From: Sphingomonas desiccabilis | Lineage (GTDB): Bacteria; Pseudomonadota; Alphaproteobacteria; Sphingomonadales; Sphingomonadaceae | Direction of reading: 5' to 3' | Assembly: GCF_004135605.1 (NCBI RefSeq) | Contig: NZ_SDPT01000004.1 | Location: 62,001 to 126,000, forward strand | DNA length: 64,000 nucleotides | Part shown: piece after piece, positions 1 to 9,328 of the stretch | How the letters are laid out: the number at the start of each line of letters is the position of its first letter | Numbering within the stretch: position 1 is the first letter of the stretch | The notes under the pieces: model-generated | What the model saw: the letters and a program-made list of their open reading frames with translations, nothing else | Told to the model about the DNA's origin: nothing | Database searches by the model: none | Position numbers and translations under genes: made by a program

Positions 1-591
1 GAGTGAATAGGATGCGCCCAGGTTTGCACAGCCCGCAACCGCCCCTTGGTCGCAGGCCTGTCCGAACAGGGCATTGGCGCGCGCCGGATCCTTCGGGACG
101 CCGAGGCCTACGACATAGGCAAGCCCGAGATTGGAACAGGCGGTGGTCTCCCCGCCGTCGCAGGCCCGTGCATAGAAGGATGCCGCCACGTCAGGGGCGA
201 CACCGACGCCTTGCCCCTCGGCATGGACATAGCCGGCCATCGTGCATCCGCGCATGCTGCCGAACTCGCAGCCCTGCGCGAAGAGCCACGCCGCGCGCGC
301 CTCGTCCTTGGTGATGCCGTCCCCTTCGAGGTGCTGAAATCCGAGCCCGGTGCAGGCTTCGGCATCGGCCTTTTCGCAGGACGGGTTCACCGTCGCTACA
401 GCGCCGGGAGAGGGCGCGGATGGGTGCTCCCGTCGTTCCTGCGGGTCCGCAGCCGCATCCTGCGCCCGAACCGCGCCACTGACCGTAAGCAAATATGCCA
501 GGAATATCCCGAACAGGGGCCTGCCGCTTCCGGCAGCTGCGAACGGAAGCCTGCTGTACGGTGAAGTCGCTGCTGGACGGTCATGCGGCAT
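1..591 (-). CDS. Sel1-repeat secreted protein (3' end cut)
   Basis: The reading frame is open on the minus strand from an ATG at 591 to the window edge, so the C-terminus is missing. The N-terminus carries a hydrophobic stretch (about residues 27-45) ending AVRAQD, like a signal peptide. Then come tandem helical repeats of Sel1 type with the signature spacing A..G..YA.G.GV..D...A...Y..AC, for example GLAYVVGLGVPKDPARANAL. Each repeat contains paired cysteines, as in cysteine-rich Sel1 proteins of the Hcp type. Such proteins are periplasmic or secreted scaffolds; no enzymatic activity can be inferred. The start is uncertain because the n-region before the hydrophobic core is long. Confidence 0.75.
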   Translation of the reverse strand, partial: MPHDRPAATSPYSRLPFAAAGSGRPLFGIFLAYLLTVSGAVRAQDAAADPQERREHPSAPSPGAVATVNPSCEKADAEACTGLGFQHLEGDGITKDEARAAWLFAQGCEFGSMRGCTMAGYVHAEGQGVGVAPDVAASFYARACDGGETTACSNLGLAYVVGLGVPKDPARANALFGQACDQGAVAGCANLGASYSL

Positions 592-741
592 GCTAGGATA
601 TCTGTCGGAAAGGTGCCAACAGGCGTCGACGCCGACCTGGCGAGTTGCGGAGTTCTTGTTCGGTCGCCAGCCTATTTTCTACCTAGGAGGAAGCCGGGGA
701 CGACCTTTCATGCAGGGGAGTCGAATGCAGGACTACGACTG

Positions 742-1245
742 GTGAACGCAATCGCTTATGCGGCGGTGCTGTTGGCCGCCGCGCTATCCTGTTCCTCGTC
801 GACGAATGCGACAGCGGCAGCGGACGATCGCTGGGTGACCTGGCGAAACGCCCGGTTCGCCTTTTCGATCTGCTACCCGGAAGCCTTGTTTCCCGACCGC
901 CGGGAGTCGCCGCAGGGCCATGCCATCGTTCTGGAGTCCAAGGACAGTGCGCAACTGATCGCAGCCGGCACGCACTACACGCGCGCGACATTGGCCGAGC
1001 CGATCCGGATGGAGAAGGAGAGGCTGACGCACATCGCCCTGGTCGCAGGCGGAAGAGACCTGACCAACGGCGACACCTGGTTCGTGGTGTCCGGCACACG
1101 GGTCGACCAGATCCTGTACACCAAGGCGATCCGCTCGGGTGACCGGCTGATCGCCTTCCGCTTCCGCTATCCCCAGAGTCTCTCGGAGCGATATGCGCCG
1201 ATCGTCGAGCGCATCTCGAACTGCCTGCAATCCTCCGCTTTCTGA
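742..1245 (+). CDS. small putative lipoprotein, unknown function
   Basis: A GTG start at 742 gives a short n-region, a hydrophobic core and a lipobox-like LAAALSC, which would place the mature Cys at about residue 18. The same frame extends upstream to an ATG at 583, but that extension lacks signal-peptide character and overlaps the divergent Sel1 gene's start. The mature part (about 150 residues) contains WVTWRNARFAFSICYPEALF, a pattern seen in uncharacterised proteobacterial envelope proteins. I do not recognise a characterised family. It converges with uxuA. Confidence 0.6.
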   Translation: MNAIAYAAVLLAAALSCSSSTNATAAADDRWVTWRNARFAFSICYPEALFPDRRESPQGHAIVLESKDSAQLIAAGTHYTRATLAEPIRMEKERLTHIALVAGGRDLTNGDTWFVVSGTRVDQILYTKAIRSGDRLIAFRFRYPQSLSERYAPIVERISNCLQSSAF

Positions 1246-1403
1246 AGCGGCGGCAATCTTCTCGATCAGTATTCACCGGATACGGCTCAGGGCAGGGGAG
1301 GCTGGGCTCACCTTCCGCATTGGGCGGGTCAGATCACCGATCTCGGGCCCTGCGTCGACAAGGTCGCTTGCGAGATCGCCGATATTCCCTCCCGGGAGTT
1401 CCT

Positions 1404-2579
1404 TCAGGCGAAGGTGCGTGCAGCCTGCGCGATCCCGCGTTCGAGACCGCGAAGCTCGGCCAGCCCCCGCATCCGTCCCAACAGCGAATAGCCCGGGTTC
1501 GTGTGCTTGTTGAGGTCGTCCAACATCTGGTGGCCATGATCGGGGCGCATCGGGATCGAACGGCCTTCCCGCTGCTGCAGCGCGTATACGGCAGCAACGA
1601 CCGCGGGCATGTCCGCGTCCCCCTCCAGATGCTCGGCTTCGTGGAAGGCGCCGTCCGGCTCGCGCTGTACGGACCGCAGGTGCAGAAAGCCGATGCGCTC
1701 ACCCAGCCGCTCGACCATGCCGGGAAGATCATTGTCGGCGCGCACGCCGAACGATCCGGTGCAGAAGCATAGTCCGTTGGAAGCGTTGGGCACGCGTGCG
1801 AACAGGTCGGAGACGTCGGCCTCCGTGCTCACGACGCGCGGCAGGCCAAAGATGGGGAACGGGGGGTCATCGGGATGAACGACGAGGCGGATGCCGAGTG
1901 CGTCCGCTTCCGGGCAGACCGCCTCCAGGAAGGAAACGTGGTTGGCGCGCAGCTGGCTGGCGCCGACGTGGGCATAGGTCTCGATGCAGCGGAGGAACTC
2001 CGACGAGGTGAAATGCTCCTCGCTGCCCGGCAGGCCGGCGATGATGGTGCGCTCCAGGCGGAACCGTGCAGCCTCATCCATCGCGTGCAGAGCGCGATCT
2101 GCGGCATCGCAAACCGCAGGATCATAGTCTGCCCTGGCACCCGGACGGCGCAGGATGTGCAGGTCATAGGCGGCTACCATGATCGGATCGAAGCGCAGCG
2201 CGCGGGCGCCGCTCGGCAGCGGCCAGGCAAGGTCCGTCCGCGTCCAGTCCAGCAGCGGCATGAAGTTGTAGGTGACGACGGTGATACCGCAGGCGGCGAG
2301 ATTGCGCAGGCTCTGGCGATAGGCGTCGATGAGCTGGTCCCAGGCCGCGGTGCGGGTCTTGATTCCTTCATGCACCGGCAGACTCTCGACCACCGTCCAG
2401 CCGAGTCCCGCCTCCTGGATCTGCGCCTTGCGGGCCGCGATCGCCTCCTGCGACCAGACGGCGCCGTTCGGCACCTCATGCAGTGCCGTGACGACCTCGG
2501 TGGCGCCGGCCTGACGGATGTCCGCCAGTGCGACCGGGTCCGCGGGACCGAACCAGCGCATGGTCTGGGTCATCATCAT
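1404..2579 (-). CDS. uxuA: mannonate dehydratase UxuA
   Basis: Dehydrates D-mannonate to 2-keto-3-deoxygluconate (EC 4.2.1.8), the last step of the glucuronate branch, in the cytoplasm. The 391-residue protein has the family's usual length and TIM-barrel order. Family-typical segments are TYNFMPLLDW, RANHVSFLEAVCPEADALGI followed by VVHPDDPP, GLCFCTGSFG, HLRSVQREP and MRPDHGHQ, the last supplying metal-binding residues. Three ATGs in a row occur at 2571-2579; the first is used, with an AGAGG about 12 bases upstream. The longer frame to 2705 runs through the promoter region and is not used. It is transcribed divergently from uxaA. Confidence 0.95.
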   Translation of the reverse strand: MMMTQTMRWFGPADPVALADIRQAGATEVVTALHEVPNGAVWSQEAIAARKAQIQEAGLGWTVVESLPVHEGIKTRTAAWDQLIDAYRQSLRNLAACGITVVTYNFMPLLDWTRTDLAWPLPSGARALRFDPIMVAAYDLHILRRPGARADYDPAVCDAADRALHAMDEAARFRLERTIIAGLPGSEEHFTSSEFLRCIETYAHVGASQLRANHVSFLEAVCPEADALGIRLVVHPDDPPFPIFGLPRVVSTEADVSDLFARVPNASNGLCFCTGSFGVRADNDLPGMVERLGERIGFLHLRSVQREPDGAFHEAEHLEGDADMPAVVAAVYALQQREGRSIPMRPDHGHQMLDDLNKHTNPGYSLLGRMRGLAELRGLERGIAQAARTFA

Positions 2580-2746
2580 GGGCGTCAAACCTCTGGAGAA
2601 CAGGACCGCCGGAACGACGGCTAGGGATGACTTGAACGCTAGTACGAGGCCGGACATCAGACAAGTAGATGCGCAGCATCCCGTGCCTTGCCGGCAGAGA
2701 GGCAAGAAGTTATCTGAGTAATCTCTTCAGCAGGCGAACGCTTCCG
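2580..2746. promoter_or_regulatory. uxuA/uxaA divergent promoter region
   Basis: This 167-bp gap separates the divergent uxuA and uxaA starts and must hold both promoters. CATCAGACAAG at 2655-2665 (reverse CTTGTCTGATG) is an imperfect match to the TTGTC-N-GACAA type of palindrome bound by some FadR-subfamily GntR regulators, and such a regulator is encoded next to uxaA. A 6-bp hairpin (CTTGCC/GGCAAG, 2687-2706) lies in the uxaA leader. The LacI-type operator found elsewhere in the island is absent. Assignment of the site is inference. Confidence 0.35.
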
Positions 2747-4240
2747 ATGCAGACCACCCACTCCGCGCTTCAGGTCGATCCCCGCGACGATGTTGCCACT
2801 GCCCTGCGGGATCTGCCCGCCGGGGAAGCGGTGAGCCTCGGCGGCACGACGCTGACGCTGTGCGAGCCGGTGGCGAAGGGCCATAAGCTGGCGGTGCGGC
2901 CGATCGCGGCGGGTGCCGAGGTCGTGAAGTTCGGCTGGCCGATCGGGCGCGCGACGGTGGACATCCCGGCCGGCGCACACGTCCACACGCACAATGTCCG
3001 CACGCTTCTGGAGGAGGCGCAGCATTATGCCTATGCGCCTGCCCCTTCCGTGCAGGCTGAGCCTGTCGCCCGACGCACCTTCGATGGCTACCGCCGTGCA
3101 AATGGGGCGGTGGGTACGCGCAACGAGATCTGGATCCTGTGCACCGTCGGATGTGTGGGCGCGACCGCGCGGCGCCTGGCCGAGCTCGCGGCGCGGCGCT
3201 TCGCGGGCCGGGTAGAAGGTGTCCATGCCTTTCCGCACCCCTACGGCTGCTCGCAACTCGGCGACGACCTCGACCATACCCGGACAATGCTGGCGAGCCT
3301 GGCGCAGCACCCAAATGCCGGCGGCGTGCTGCTGATCGGCCTGGGATGCGAAAACAACCAGATGGACGCCCTGCTGGCATCGGCGCCGGGCATCGATCGC
3401 AACCGACTGCGTGCCTTCACCACGCAGATGGTCAGCGACGAATATGAGACCGGCCTTTCGATGATCGAGGAACTGGTTGCGCTGGCCGAGCAGGACCGGC
3501 GCGAACCGGTGCCGCTGTCGGAATTGGTGCTGGGGCTGAAGTGCGGCGGCTCGGACGGCTTTTCCGGCGTCTCGGCCAACCCGCTGGTCGGGCGCGTTGC
3601 GGATGCGGTGGCGAACGCGGGCGGGACCCCGGTGCTGACCGAAATCCCCGAAATCTTCGGGGCCGAACGCATCCTGATGGCGCGCGCCCAGAACGAGGCG
3701 GTGTTCGGCGAGATTTGCCAGTTGGTCGAGGACTTCAAGGGCTATTTCATAGCGCACGGTCAGCCCGTCTATGAAAATCCCTCGCCCGGCAACAAGGCGG
3801 GCGGCATCACGACCTTGGACGAGAAGTCTCTGGGCGCGGTTCAGAAGGCGGGTCGCGCGCCGGTGGTCGACGTGCTGCGCTACGGCGAACGCGTGCGCCA
3901 GAAGGGCCTGGTGCTCTTGGAAGCGCCAGGCAACGATGCAGTATCCTCCACCGCCCTTACGGCGGCGGGCGCTACCGTGATCCTGTTCACCACCGGGCGC
4001 GGCACGCCGATGGGGTTTCCAGCGCCTACGCTCAAGATCGCGTCCAATACCGGGCTTGCCGAGCGTAAGCCCGGATGGATCGACTTCGACGCGGGGCCGC
4101 TGCTGGAAGGGGAGGCGCCGGAAGCGGTGACCGAACGGCTGCTCGACCTGGTGGTCGCGACAGCGTCCGGGGCAGAGACCCGCGCCGAGCGCAACGGGGA
4201 GCGGGAGATTGCGCTCTGGAAACAAGGCGTGACCGTCTGA
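2747..4240 (+). CDS. uxaA: altronate dehydratase UxaA
   Basis: Dehydrates D-altronate to 2-keto-3-deoxygluconate (EC 4.2.1.7), the final step of galacturonate isomerase-pathway catabolism. The 497 residues include both family parts: an N-terminal SAF domain (about residues 10-95, with AGAHVHTHNV) and the larger catalytic domain with GAVGTRNEIW, GCSQLGDD, GLGCENNQ and LKCGGSDGFSG. The conserved Cys residues in the last two are typical of this iron-dependent family. The ATG at 2747 matches the usual N-terminus; the longer frame from 2669 does not. It is followed closely by the GntR regulator gene. Confidence 0.95.
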   Translation: MQTTHSALQVDPRDDVATALRDLPAGEAVSLGGTTLTLCEPVAKGHKLAVRPIAAGAEVVKFGWPIGRATVDIPAGAHVHTHNVRTLLEEAQHYAYAPAPSVQAEPVARRTFDGYRRANGAVGTRNEIWILCTVGCVGATARRLAELAARRFAGRVEGVHAFPHPYGCSQLGDDLDHTRTMLASLAQHPNAGGVLLIGLGCENNQMDALLASAPGIDRNRLRAFTTQMVSDEYETGLSMIEELVALAEQDRREPVPLSELVLGLKCGGSDGFSGVSANPLVGRVADAVANAGGTPVLTEIPEIFGAERILMARAQNEAVFGEICQLVEDFKGYFIAHGQPVYENPSPGNKAGGITTLDEKSLGAVQKAGRAPVVDVLRYGERVRQKGLVLLEAPGNDAVSSTALTAAGATVILFTTGRGTPMGFPAPTLKIASNTGLAERKPGWIDFDAGPLLEGEAPEAVTERLLDLVVATASGAETRAERNGEREIALWKQGVTV

Positions 4241-4298
4241 GCCGGCGGGTGACAGCGGCGGTCGTGCCGCCTAGGCTGGACAGGTGCAGGAATCCAGC

Positions 4299-5057
4299 AT
4301 GACCCGACCCGCCGGACGCAAGCTCTACCAGGCGATCATCGATGCGCTCCAGGCGGATATCGCCAGTGGCCGCTTCGCTGCGGGCGACCGGCTTCCGACC
4401 GAGCGGGAACTGGTCGATCGTTTCAGCGTCAGTCGCCTGACGGTGCGCGAGGCGGTGATCGGCATGGAGATCCTGGGGCTGGTGGAGGCGCGGCGGGGAT
4501 CGGGCGTCTATGTGACGGCCGGCGCGCCCGGGCTGCTCCAGCCATCAGATCTGGACATCGGGGCTTTCGAACTGATCGAAGCGCGCCGGCTGGTGGAGGG
4601 CGAGTGCGCCGCCCTGGCCGCACTTACCCGCAGCGACGCAGACGTGGCGGCCCTGCGCGAGACCCTGGACCGGATGATCGCCGAGAATAGGATCGACAGC
4701 CCGGACGAGTTCGCAGACCGCGAGTTCCACCGCCAGATCGCGCGGGCCACGGCGAACGATGCGATGGTCCTGACGGTGGAGACGCTGTGGGACGTGCGGC
4801 ATCGCTCGCCGCTCTGCGTGGCCGTGCTGGACCGCGCGCGGCGAGCAGGGGTAAAGCCGCGCATCGAGGACCACCGGACAATCCTCGATGCGATCGCCGC
4901 CGGCGATCCGGATGCGGCACGCCACGCCATGCGCCGCCACCTGGGTCGCGTGATCGAACACCTGCTCGAGGCGACCCAGCATGACGCGCTGGAACGCGCC
5001 AGAGCCGAGGCGGCTGAGCTACGCGCCCGCGCAAACCGCTTCTCCGCGATCCGCTGA
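4299..5057 (+). CDS. FadR-subfamily GntR regulator, likely of uronate genes
   Basis: A 252-residue transcription factor with an N-terminal winged helix (residues about 8-75, containing LPTERELVDRFSVSRLTVREA and the wing RRGSGVYV) and a C-terminal all-helical FCD ligand domain (from about 90). FCD metal ligands are suggested by the Asp and His residues in DREFHRQIARA and HRTILDAIAAGD. The ATG at 4299 has an AGG 8 bases upstream and is preferred over GTG at 4284. It lies 58 bases after uxaA, probably in the same transcript. The family (UxuR/ExuR-like) typically senses uronate intermediates; the true ligand is not visible. Confidence 0.85.
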   Translation: MTRPAGRKLYQAIIDALQADIASGRFAAGDRLPTERELVDRFSVSRLTVREAVIGMEILGLVEARRGSGVYVTAGAPGLLQPSDLDIGAFELIEARRLVEGECAALAALTRSDADVAALRETLDRMIAENRIDSPDEFADREFHRQIARATANDAMVLTVETLWDVRHRSPLCVAVLDRARRAGVKPRIEDHRTILDAIAAGDPDAARHAMRRHLGRVIEHLLEATQHDALERARAEAAELRARANRFSAIR

Positions 5058-5062
5058 TCCGG

Positions 5063-6529
5063 TCAGAGCCGGGCAAGTGTTGCGCGGGCACCCTCCGTCT
5101 CGAGGCGGTGGAGCCAGGCGGCGAGAAGCCGCGCAAGGTCCGCGTCCTCGGCGAGTGCGGGCGGGAAAACGGCGTCGAGCGCAAGCAGCGCGGTCACCTT
5201 CTCCTCGGCGGTGCCGGTGCCTTCCAGCGCTGCAGCGGTGCGCGCAGCGAGCGGATCGTCAACGGTGAAGCCTTCGCCCTGATCGTCGATGCCCTCCTGC
5301 CAGCGCATCCAGCCGGCGACCGCGAGCTTCAGGGCGGGGCAGCGGGTATCCGTCGCGCGACATGCTGCGATGCTCGCGAGGAGCCGCTGCGGCAGCTTCT
5401 GCGATCCGTCCATCGCGATCTGCCGGGTACGGTGCTGGAGTGCCGCGTTGGCGAAGCGCGCCATCAGCCGGGTGCGATAGGCTGCGACGTCGAGGCCGGC
5501 CGGCGGCGACAGCGTCGATTCCGCTTCGTCCCACAAGCGTTCGACGAACCGACGTCCCTCGGGCAGCGCCACCACCTCGTGCACGAAGTCGATGCCGGCG
5601 AGGCCCCCGAGATAGGCGATACCCGAATGCGCGCCGTTGAGCAGCCGCAGCTTGGCCTCTTCCCAGGGCGCCACATCATCGGTCAGCTGGACGCCGAGCG
5701 CGGCGAAGTCGGGGCGTGGCCCGGCGAAGCGGTCTTCGATTACCCACTGGGTGAAGGGTTCCGTCTTCACCATTGCCCGATCTTCGACGCCGAGGGTCTG
5801 CGCGAGCTCGGCGACGTCGGCATCGGTGGTCGCGGGGACGATGCGGTCCACCATGGTCTGCGGGAAGGCGCCCTCCGCCTCGATCCAGGCGGCGAGATCG
5901 GCGTCGTGCGCGGCGGCCATGCGCAGCACCGCTTGTCGCAGCCGCGTGCCGTTGTGCGGCAGATTGTCGCAGCTGATCGCGGTAAAGGGCGCGATGCCGG
6001 CTGCGCGGCGCCGGGCGAGCGCCGCGACCAGAAAGCCGGGCGCGGTTCGCGGAGCGTCGAGGCTGGCGAGGTCGGCAGCGACATCCGTATCCGCCTCGAT
6101 CAACGCGCCTGTGGCGGGATCGAGTTTGTAGCCCTTTTCAGTGATCGTCAGCGTAACCAGATGGGTGTCGGGGCTGGCGAGCGCGGCGACGACTGCCGCG
6201 GGATCCTCAGGCGCCACCAGCACGGTTTGCACCGCCCCGATCAGCTGCAACCGGCGGGCGTCGCCCTCACGTTCGAGGAGCGTGTAGAGCCCGTCTTGGG
6301 GTACCAGCTGGTCGCGCACGCCGGTGGAGCGCAGCGACACGCCGACGATGCCCCAGCGCAGGTCGCCGGCGGTGAGCGCGGCGTCGAACACCGCGGCCTG
6401 GTGCGCGCGATGGAAGGCGCCGATGCCGAGGTGGACGACGCCTGCCTTGACCGCGGCGCGGTCATAGGCGGGGCGGGCGACTTCGGGCGGCAGCGTGGTC
6501 AGGGTCGCGTTCGAAAGGCGTGCGCTCAC
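5063..6529 (-). CDS. uxuB: mannitol-dehydrogenase-family hexuronate reductase (UxuB/UxaB)
   Basis: NADH-dependent reductase of the polyol-specific long-chain family, converting fructuronate to mannonate and/or tagaturonate to altronate. The 488-residue protein shows the Rossmann segment VVHLGIGAFHRAHQA near the N-terminus, then TLTITEKGYKLD, AISCDNLPHNG, MVDRIVPATTDAD and the catalytic-domain LRLLNGAHSGIAYLG. It starts with GTG at 6529, overlapping the uxaC stop as GTGA, so translational coupling is likely. It is the only reductase of this type in the window although both uxuA and uxaA are present, so it may serve both branches or a separate uxaB exists elsewhere. UxuB is chosen over UxaB only tentatively. 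Confidence 0.88.
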   Translation of the reverse strand: MSARLSNATLTTLPPEVARPAYDRAAVKAGVVHLGIGAFHRAHQAAVFDAALTAGDLRWGIVGVSLRSTGVRDQLVPQDGLYTLLEREGDARRLQLIGAVQTVLVAPEDPAAVVAALASPDTHLVTLTITEKGYKLDPATGALIEADTDVAADLASLDAPRTAPGFLVAALARRRAAGIAPFTAISCDNLPHNGTRLRQAVLRMAAAHDADLAAWIEAEGAFPQTMVDRIVPATTDADVAELAQTLGVEDRAMVKTEPFTQWVIEDRFAGPRPDFAALGVQLTDDVAPWEEAKLRLLNGAHSGIAYLGGLAGIDFVHEVVALPEGRRFVERLWDEAESTLSPPAGLDVAAYRTRLMARFANAALQHRTRQIAMDGSQKLPQRLLASIAACRATDTRCPALKLAVAGWMRWQEGIDDQGEGFTVDDPLAARTAAALEGTGTAEEKVTALLALDAVFPPALAEDADLARLLAAWLHRLETEGARATLARL

Positions 6530-7941
6530 AGCTTGTAGGCCTGCTTGACGAGCTCGTAGGTCAGCGCCTGCGCCACCTCGTGCGCCTCGTCCTCGGGCAG
6601 CCGATGCTCGGCGACGAGGCGGGCGAGAAAGGCGCAGTCCATCCGGCGCGCGACATCGTGGCGCGCCGGGATCGACAGGAAGGCGCGGGTGTCGTCGTTG
6701 AAGCCGACCGTGTTGTAGAAGCCGGCGGTCTCGGTCACCCGCTCGCGGAAGCGACGCATGCCCTCCGGACTGTCGTTGAACCACCAGGGCGGGCCGAGCC
6801 GCAGGGACGGATAATGGCCGGCGAGCGGCGCGAGCTCCCGCGCATAGCTGTCCTCGTCGAGGGTGAAGAGGATGATGTTGAGGCGCGGGTCAGAACCATA
6901 GCGGCTGAGCAAGGGATGAAGCGCGCCGACGAAGTCCGTCGCCATCGGAATGTCGGCGCCCTTGTCGCGGCCGAACTGCGCCATGACGGTCGCATTGTGG
7001 TTGCGGTGGACGCCGGGGTGGATCTGGAGCGTCATGCCGTCCTCGATGCTCATCCGTGCCATTTCGGTGAGCATCTGAGCGCGGAACAACTCGGCTTCGG
7101 CAGCGGTGCAGCTGCCGGAGCGGACGCGGGCGTAGAGGCGCTCGGCCTCCGCTTCCGAGAGATCGGCGGTGGCGGCGCTGGGGTGGCCGTGGTCGGTTGC
7201 GGTCGCGCCGCCGACTTCGCGGAAATAGGCGCGGCGGTTCTCGTGCGCGCGCAGATAGCCCTTCCAGCTCGACACGTCCTCGCGCGCCAGCTCACCCAGT
7301 CGCTCGACGTTTTGCTGGAAGCCCTCGAACTCGGGATCGAGGGCGGGGTCGGGGCGGTAGGTGGTGATGACCTTGCCCTGCCACCCGCTCGCGCGGATCG
7401 CGCGATGGTGGTCGAGAGGGTCGAGCGGGCCCTCGGTGGTGGCGATCGCCTCGATGTTGAAGCGCTCGAACAGCGCGCGGGGACGGAACGCCTCTTGCTT
7501 CAGCGCGGCCTCAATGGCGTCGTAATAGGTGTCCGCATTGGCCGCCGACAGCACTTCGTCGAGCCCGAAGATCTCGACAAAGACCCAGTCGAGCCACATG
7601 CGCGAAGGCGTGCCGCGGAACAGGTGATAGTGGCTCGCGAAGCGGCGCCAGATCGCGCGCGGATCGGCCTCAGTCGAGCCGCCGTCGACGCGCGGGACGC
7701 CCAGTTCCTCCAGCGGCACGCCCTGGCTGTAGAGCATGCGGAAGACATAATGATCCGGGATGATCAGCAGGCTCGCCGGGTTGCCGAACAGCTCGTTGCG
7801 GTCGAACCAGGCGGGATCGGTGTGGCCATGAGGCGAGAGGATCGGCAAGCCGGCGATCCGTTCGTACAGTCGCCGCGCGATCGCGCGGGTGCTGGGATCG
7901 GCGGGGAACAGCCGATCGGGGTGCAGCGCGAGCTTGGTCAT
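6526..7941 (-). CDS. uxaC: uronate isomerase UxaC
   Basis: Isomerises D-glucuronate to D-fructuronate and D-galacturonate to D-tagaturonate (EC 5.3.1.12), the shared entry reaction. The 471-residue length is normal for the family. Typical elements are the N-terminal SPHGHTDP metal-binding motif, NADTYYDAIEAAL, MTLQIHPGVHRNHN and GPPWWFNDSPEGMRR. The ATG at 7941 is the family start. It is translationally coupled to uxuB downstream, giving an isomerase-reductase pair. It lies 91 bases after the lacI-type gene in the same direction. Confidence 0.96.
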   Translation of the reverse strand: MTKLALHPDRLFPADPSTRAIARRLYERIAGLPILSPHGHTDPAWFDRNELFGNPASLLIIPDHYVFRMLYSQGVPLEELGVPRVDGGSTEADPRAIWRRFASHYHLFRGTPSRMWLDWVFVEIFGLDEVLSAANADTYYDAIEAALKQEAFRPRALFERFNIEAIATTEGPLDPLDHHRAIRASGWQGKVITTYRPDPALDPEFEGFQQNVERLGELAREDVSSWKGYLRAHENRRAYFREVGGATATDHGHPSAATADLSEAEAERLYARVRSGSCTAAEAELFRAQMLTEMARMSIEDGMTLQIHPGVHRNHNATVMAQFGRDKGADIPMATDFVGALHPLLSRYGSDPRLNIILFTLDEDSYARELAPLAGHYPSLRLGPPWWFNDSPEGMRRFRERVTETAGFYNTVGFNDDTRAFLSIPARHDVARRMDCAFLARLVAEHRLPEDEAHEVAQALTYELVKQAYKL

Positions 7942-8032
7942 CGAACAGCCTCAGGCAAGAAGGGGGACGGGCGGAGCCGCCGTGTGCTGCCGGGAGGATG
8001 CAAAAGCGGCCGGAACCTGTCCAGCCAATTTA

Positions 8033-9070
8033 TCAGATATCTCGTACGGCGGGTGCCGCGACCGACGCGCGGCGGATCAAGGTCGAGAGGAAGAGCGCAT
8101 GTTCGTCGCTGTCGCCGCCGTCTCCTGCGCCCTCACCGATCAGCTTGAGCGCCGCTGCCCGCGCCATGGTCTCGATCGGCCAGCGCACGGTGGTGAGCGG
8201 CGGCCAGAGGTGGGAGGCGATGGTGGTGTCGTCGAAGCCGATGATCGACAGGTCGGCGGGTATTTCCAGGCCGCGTTGACGCGCGACGTGGATGGCGCCA
8301 GCCGCCATCTCGTCGTTGGAGGCGAAGATCGCGGTGGGACGGGGCAGGAGATCGAGGAGCCGCTCGGTGGCGCGCATTCCGGAATCGAAGGTGTAGTCCC
8401 CAGGGGCGATCCAGGTGCGGTCGAACGGCAACCCGGCCGCCGTCATGGCCTCTTCATAGCCGGCCTGACGCTCGAGCGTCGAGCGGAAGCCGCGAGGGCC
8501 GGCGATGACGCAAATCTGGCGGTGCCCGGCTTCGATCAGGTGCGCAATCGCATGCCGGACCGTTTCGCGGTCGTTGGAGGCGACCATGTTCTGCGGCGTG
8601 TCGAAGGGCGCCGAGCCCATTCGAACATAGCGGCAGCCGATCGACGCACAAAGCCCGGCAAGCTGGTCGTTCTCCGAAATCGGCGGCAGCAGCATGACCC
8701 CATAGGGCCGCTGGCGTTCGAGGAAGCGGCGGATTTCGCCCAGCATCTCGGGATCGCCGCGGTCGACCGGGTGGACCAGCAGCTCGAATTCGGTATCGCG
8801 CAATACCTCCAGTAGGCCGTGCTGAACGCCCAGCACCATCTGCGCGTTCGGGTTGTCGTGGATCAGCGCGATCACGAAGTTGCGGCGCAACGCGAGTGCG
8901 CGGGCCTGCGGATTGGGGGTATAGCCCAGCTCGGCAATCACCTGTTCGACGCGCTTGCGCGTGTCCTCGTTCAGGAGATCGCTGTTGTTGATGACGCGGC
9001 TGACCGTCTTCTTCGAGACGCCGGCAAGGCGTGCGACGTCGTTGATGGTGGGCTGGGACGCCTTGGTCAT
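8033..9070 (-). CDS. LacI-family regulator
   Basis: A 345-residue regulator. The N-terminal helix-turn-helix is clear (INDVARLAGVSKKTVSRVIN, residues 9-28) and is followed by the hinge helix region (NPQARALALRRN) and a periplasmic-binding-protein-like effector domain. The C-terminal domain contains PTAIFASNDEMAAGA and LSIIGFDDTTIASHLWPPLTTV, typical for sugar-responsive LacI members. It is the only LacI protein in the window, so it is the best candidate to bind the AACCGGTGTC-type operators near GH3, the hydratases, the TonB receptor and kduI; that link is inference. TGCCAGCGGCA at about 9101-9111, just upstream, is a weak autoregulatory candidate. Confidence 0.92.
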   Translation of the reverse strand: MTKASQPTINDVARLAGVSKKTVSRVINNSDLLNEDTRKRVEQVIAELGYTPNPQARALALRRNFVIALIHDNPNAQMVLGVQHGLLEVLRDTEFELLVHPVDRGDPEMLGEIRRFLERQRPYGVMLLPPISENDQLAGLCASIGCRYVRMGSAPFDTPQNMVASNDRETVRHAIAHLIEAGHRQICVIAGPRGFRSTLERQAGYEEAMTAAGLPFDRTWIAPGDYTFDSGMRATERLLDLLPRPTAIFASNDEMAAGAIHVARQRGLEIPADLSIIGFDDTTIASHLWPPLTTVRWPIETMARAAALKLIGEGAGDGGDSDEHALFLSTLIRRASVAAPAVRDI

Positions 9071-9328
9071 GGTCCATCCATAGCGGCCGAGCGAAGTTTT
9101 TTGCCAGCGGCATTTGGATGCGCCGCCGGGCAGGGGTGACTGGCCTTTCTTCCAGGCAGCGCCGATGCGCTTCGCGGCACCCGGGGGCCCTCTGGTCGGC
9201 AGCCTCGATCATGGGTGTCGATGCGGGGATCGGCAGGTCAAGGGCACGGAGGGCCGATCGCTCCGCACCGGGCGGAGCAATCTTCACCACAGGCAGGGTC
9301 CCGAACAGCGTGGAGTGCTCGGCAGCGT

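Noticed and set aside
1338..1378. Inverted repeat CGATCTC/GAGATCG between convergent genes
   Set aside because: The loop is 27 bases and there is no T-run, so it is too weak to call a terminator.
6520..8148. 542-codon plus-strand frame
   Set aside because: Antisense to uxaC and part of the lacI-type gene; composition is that of a shadow frame.
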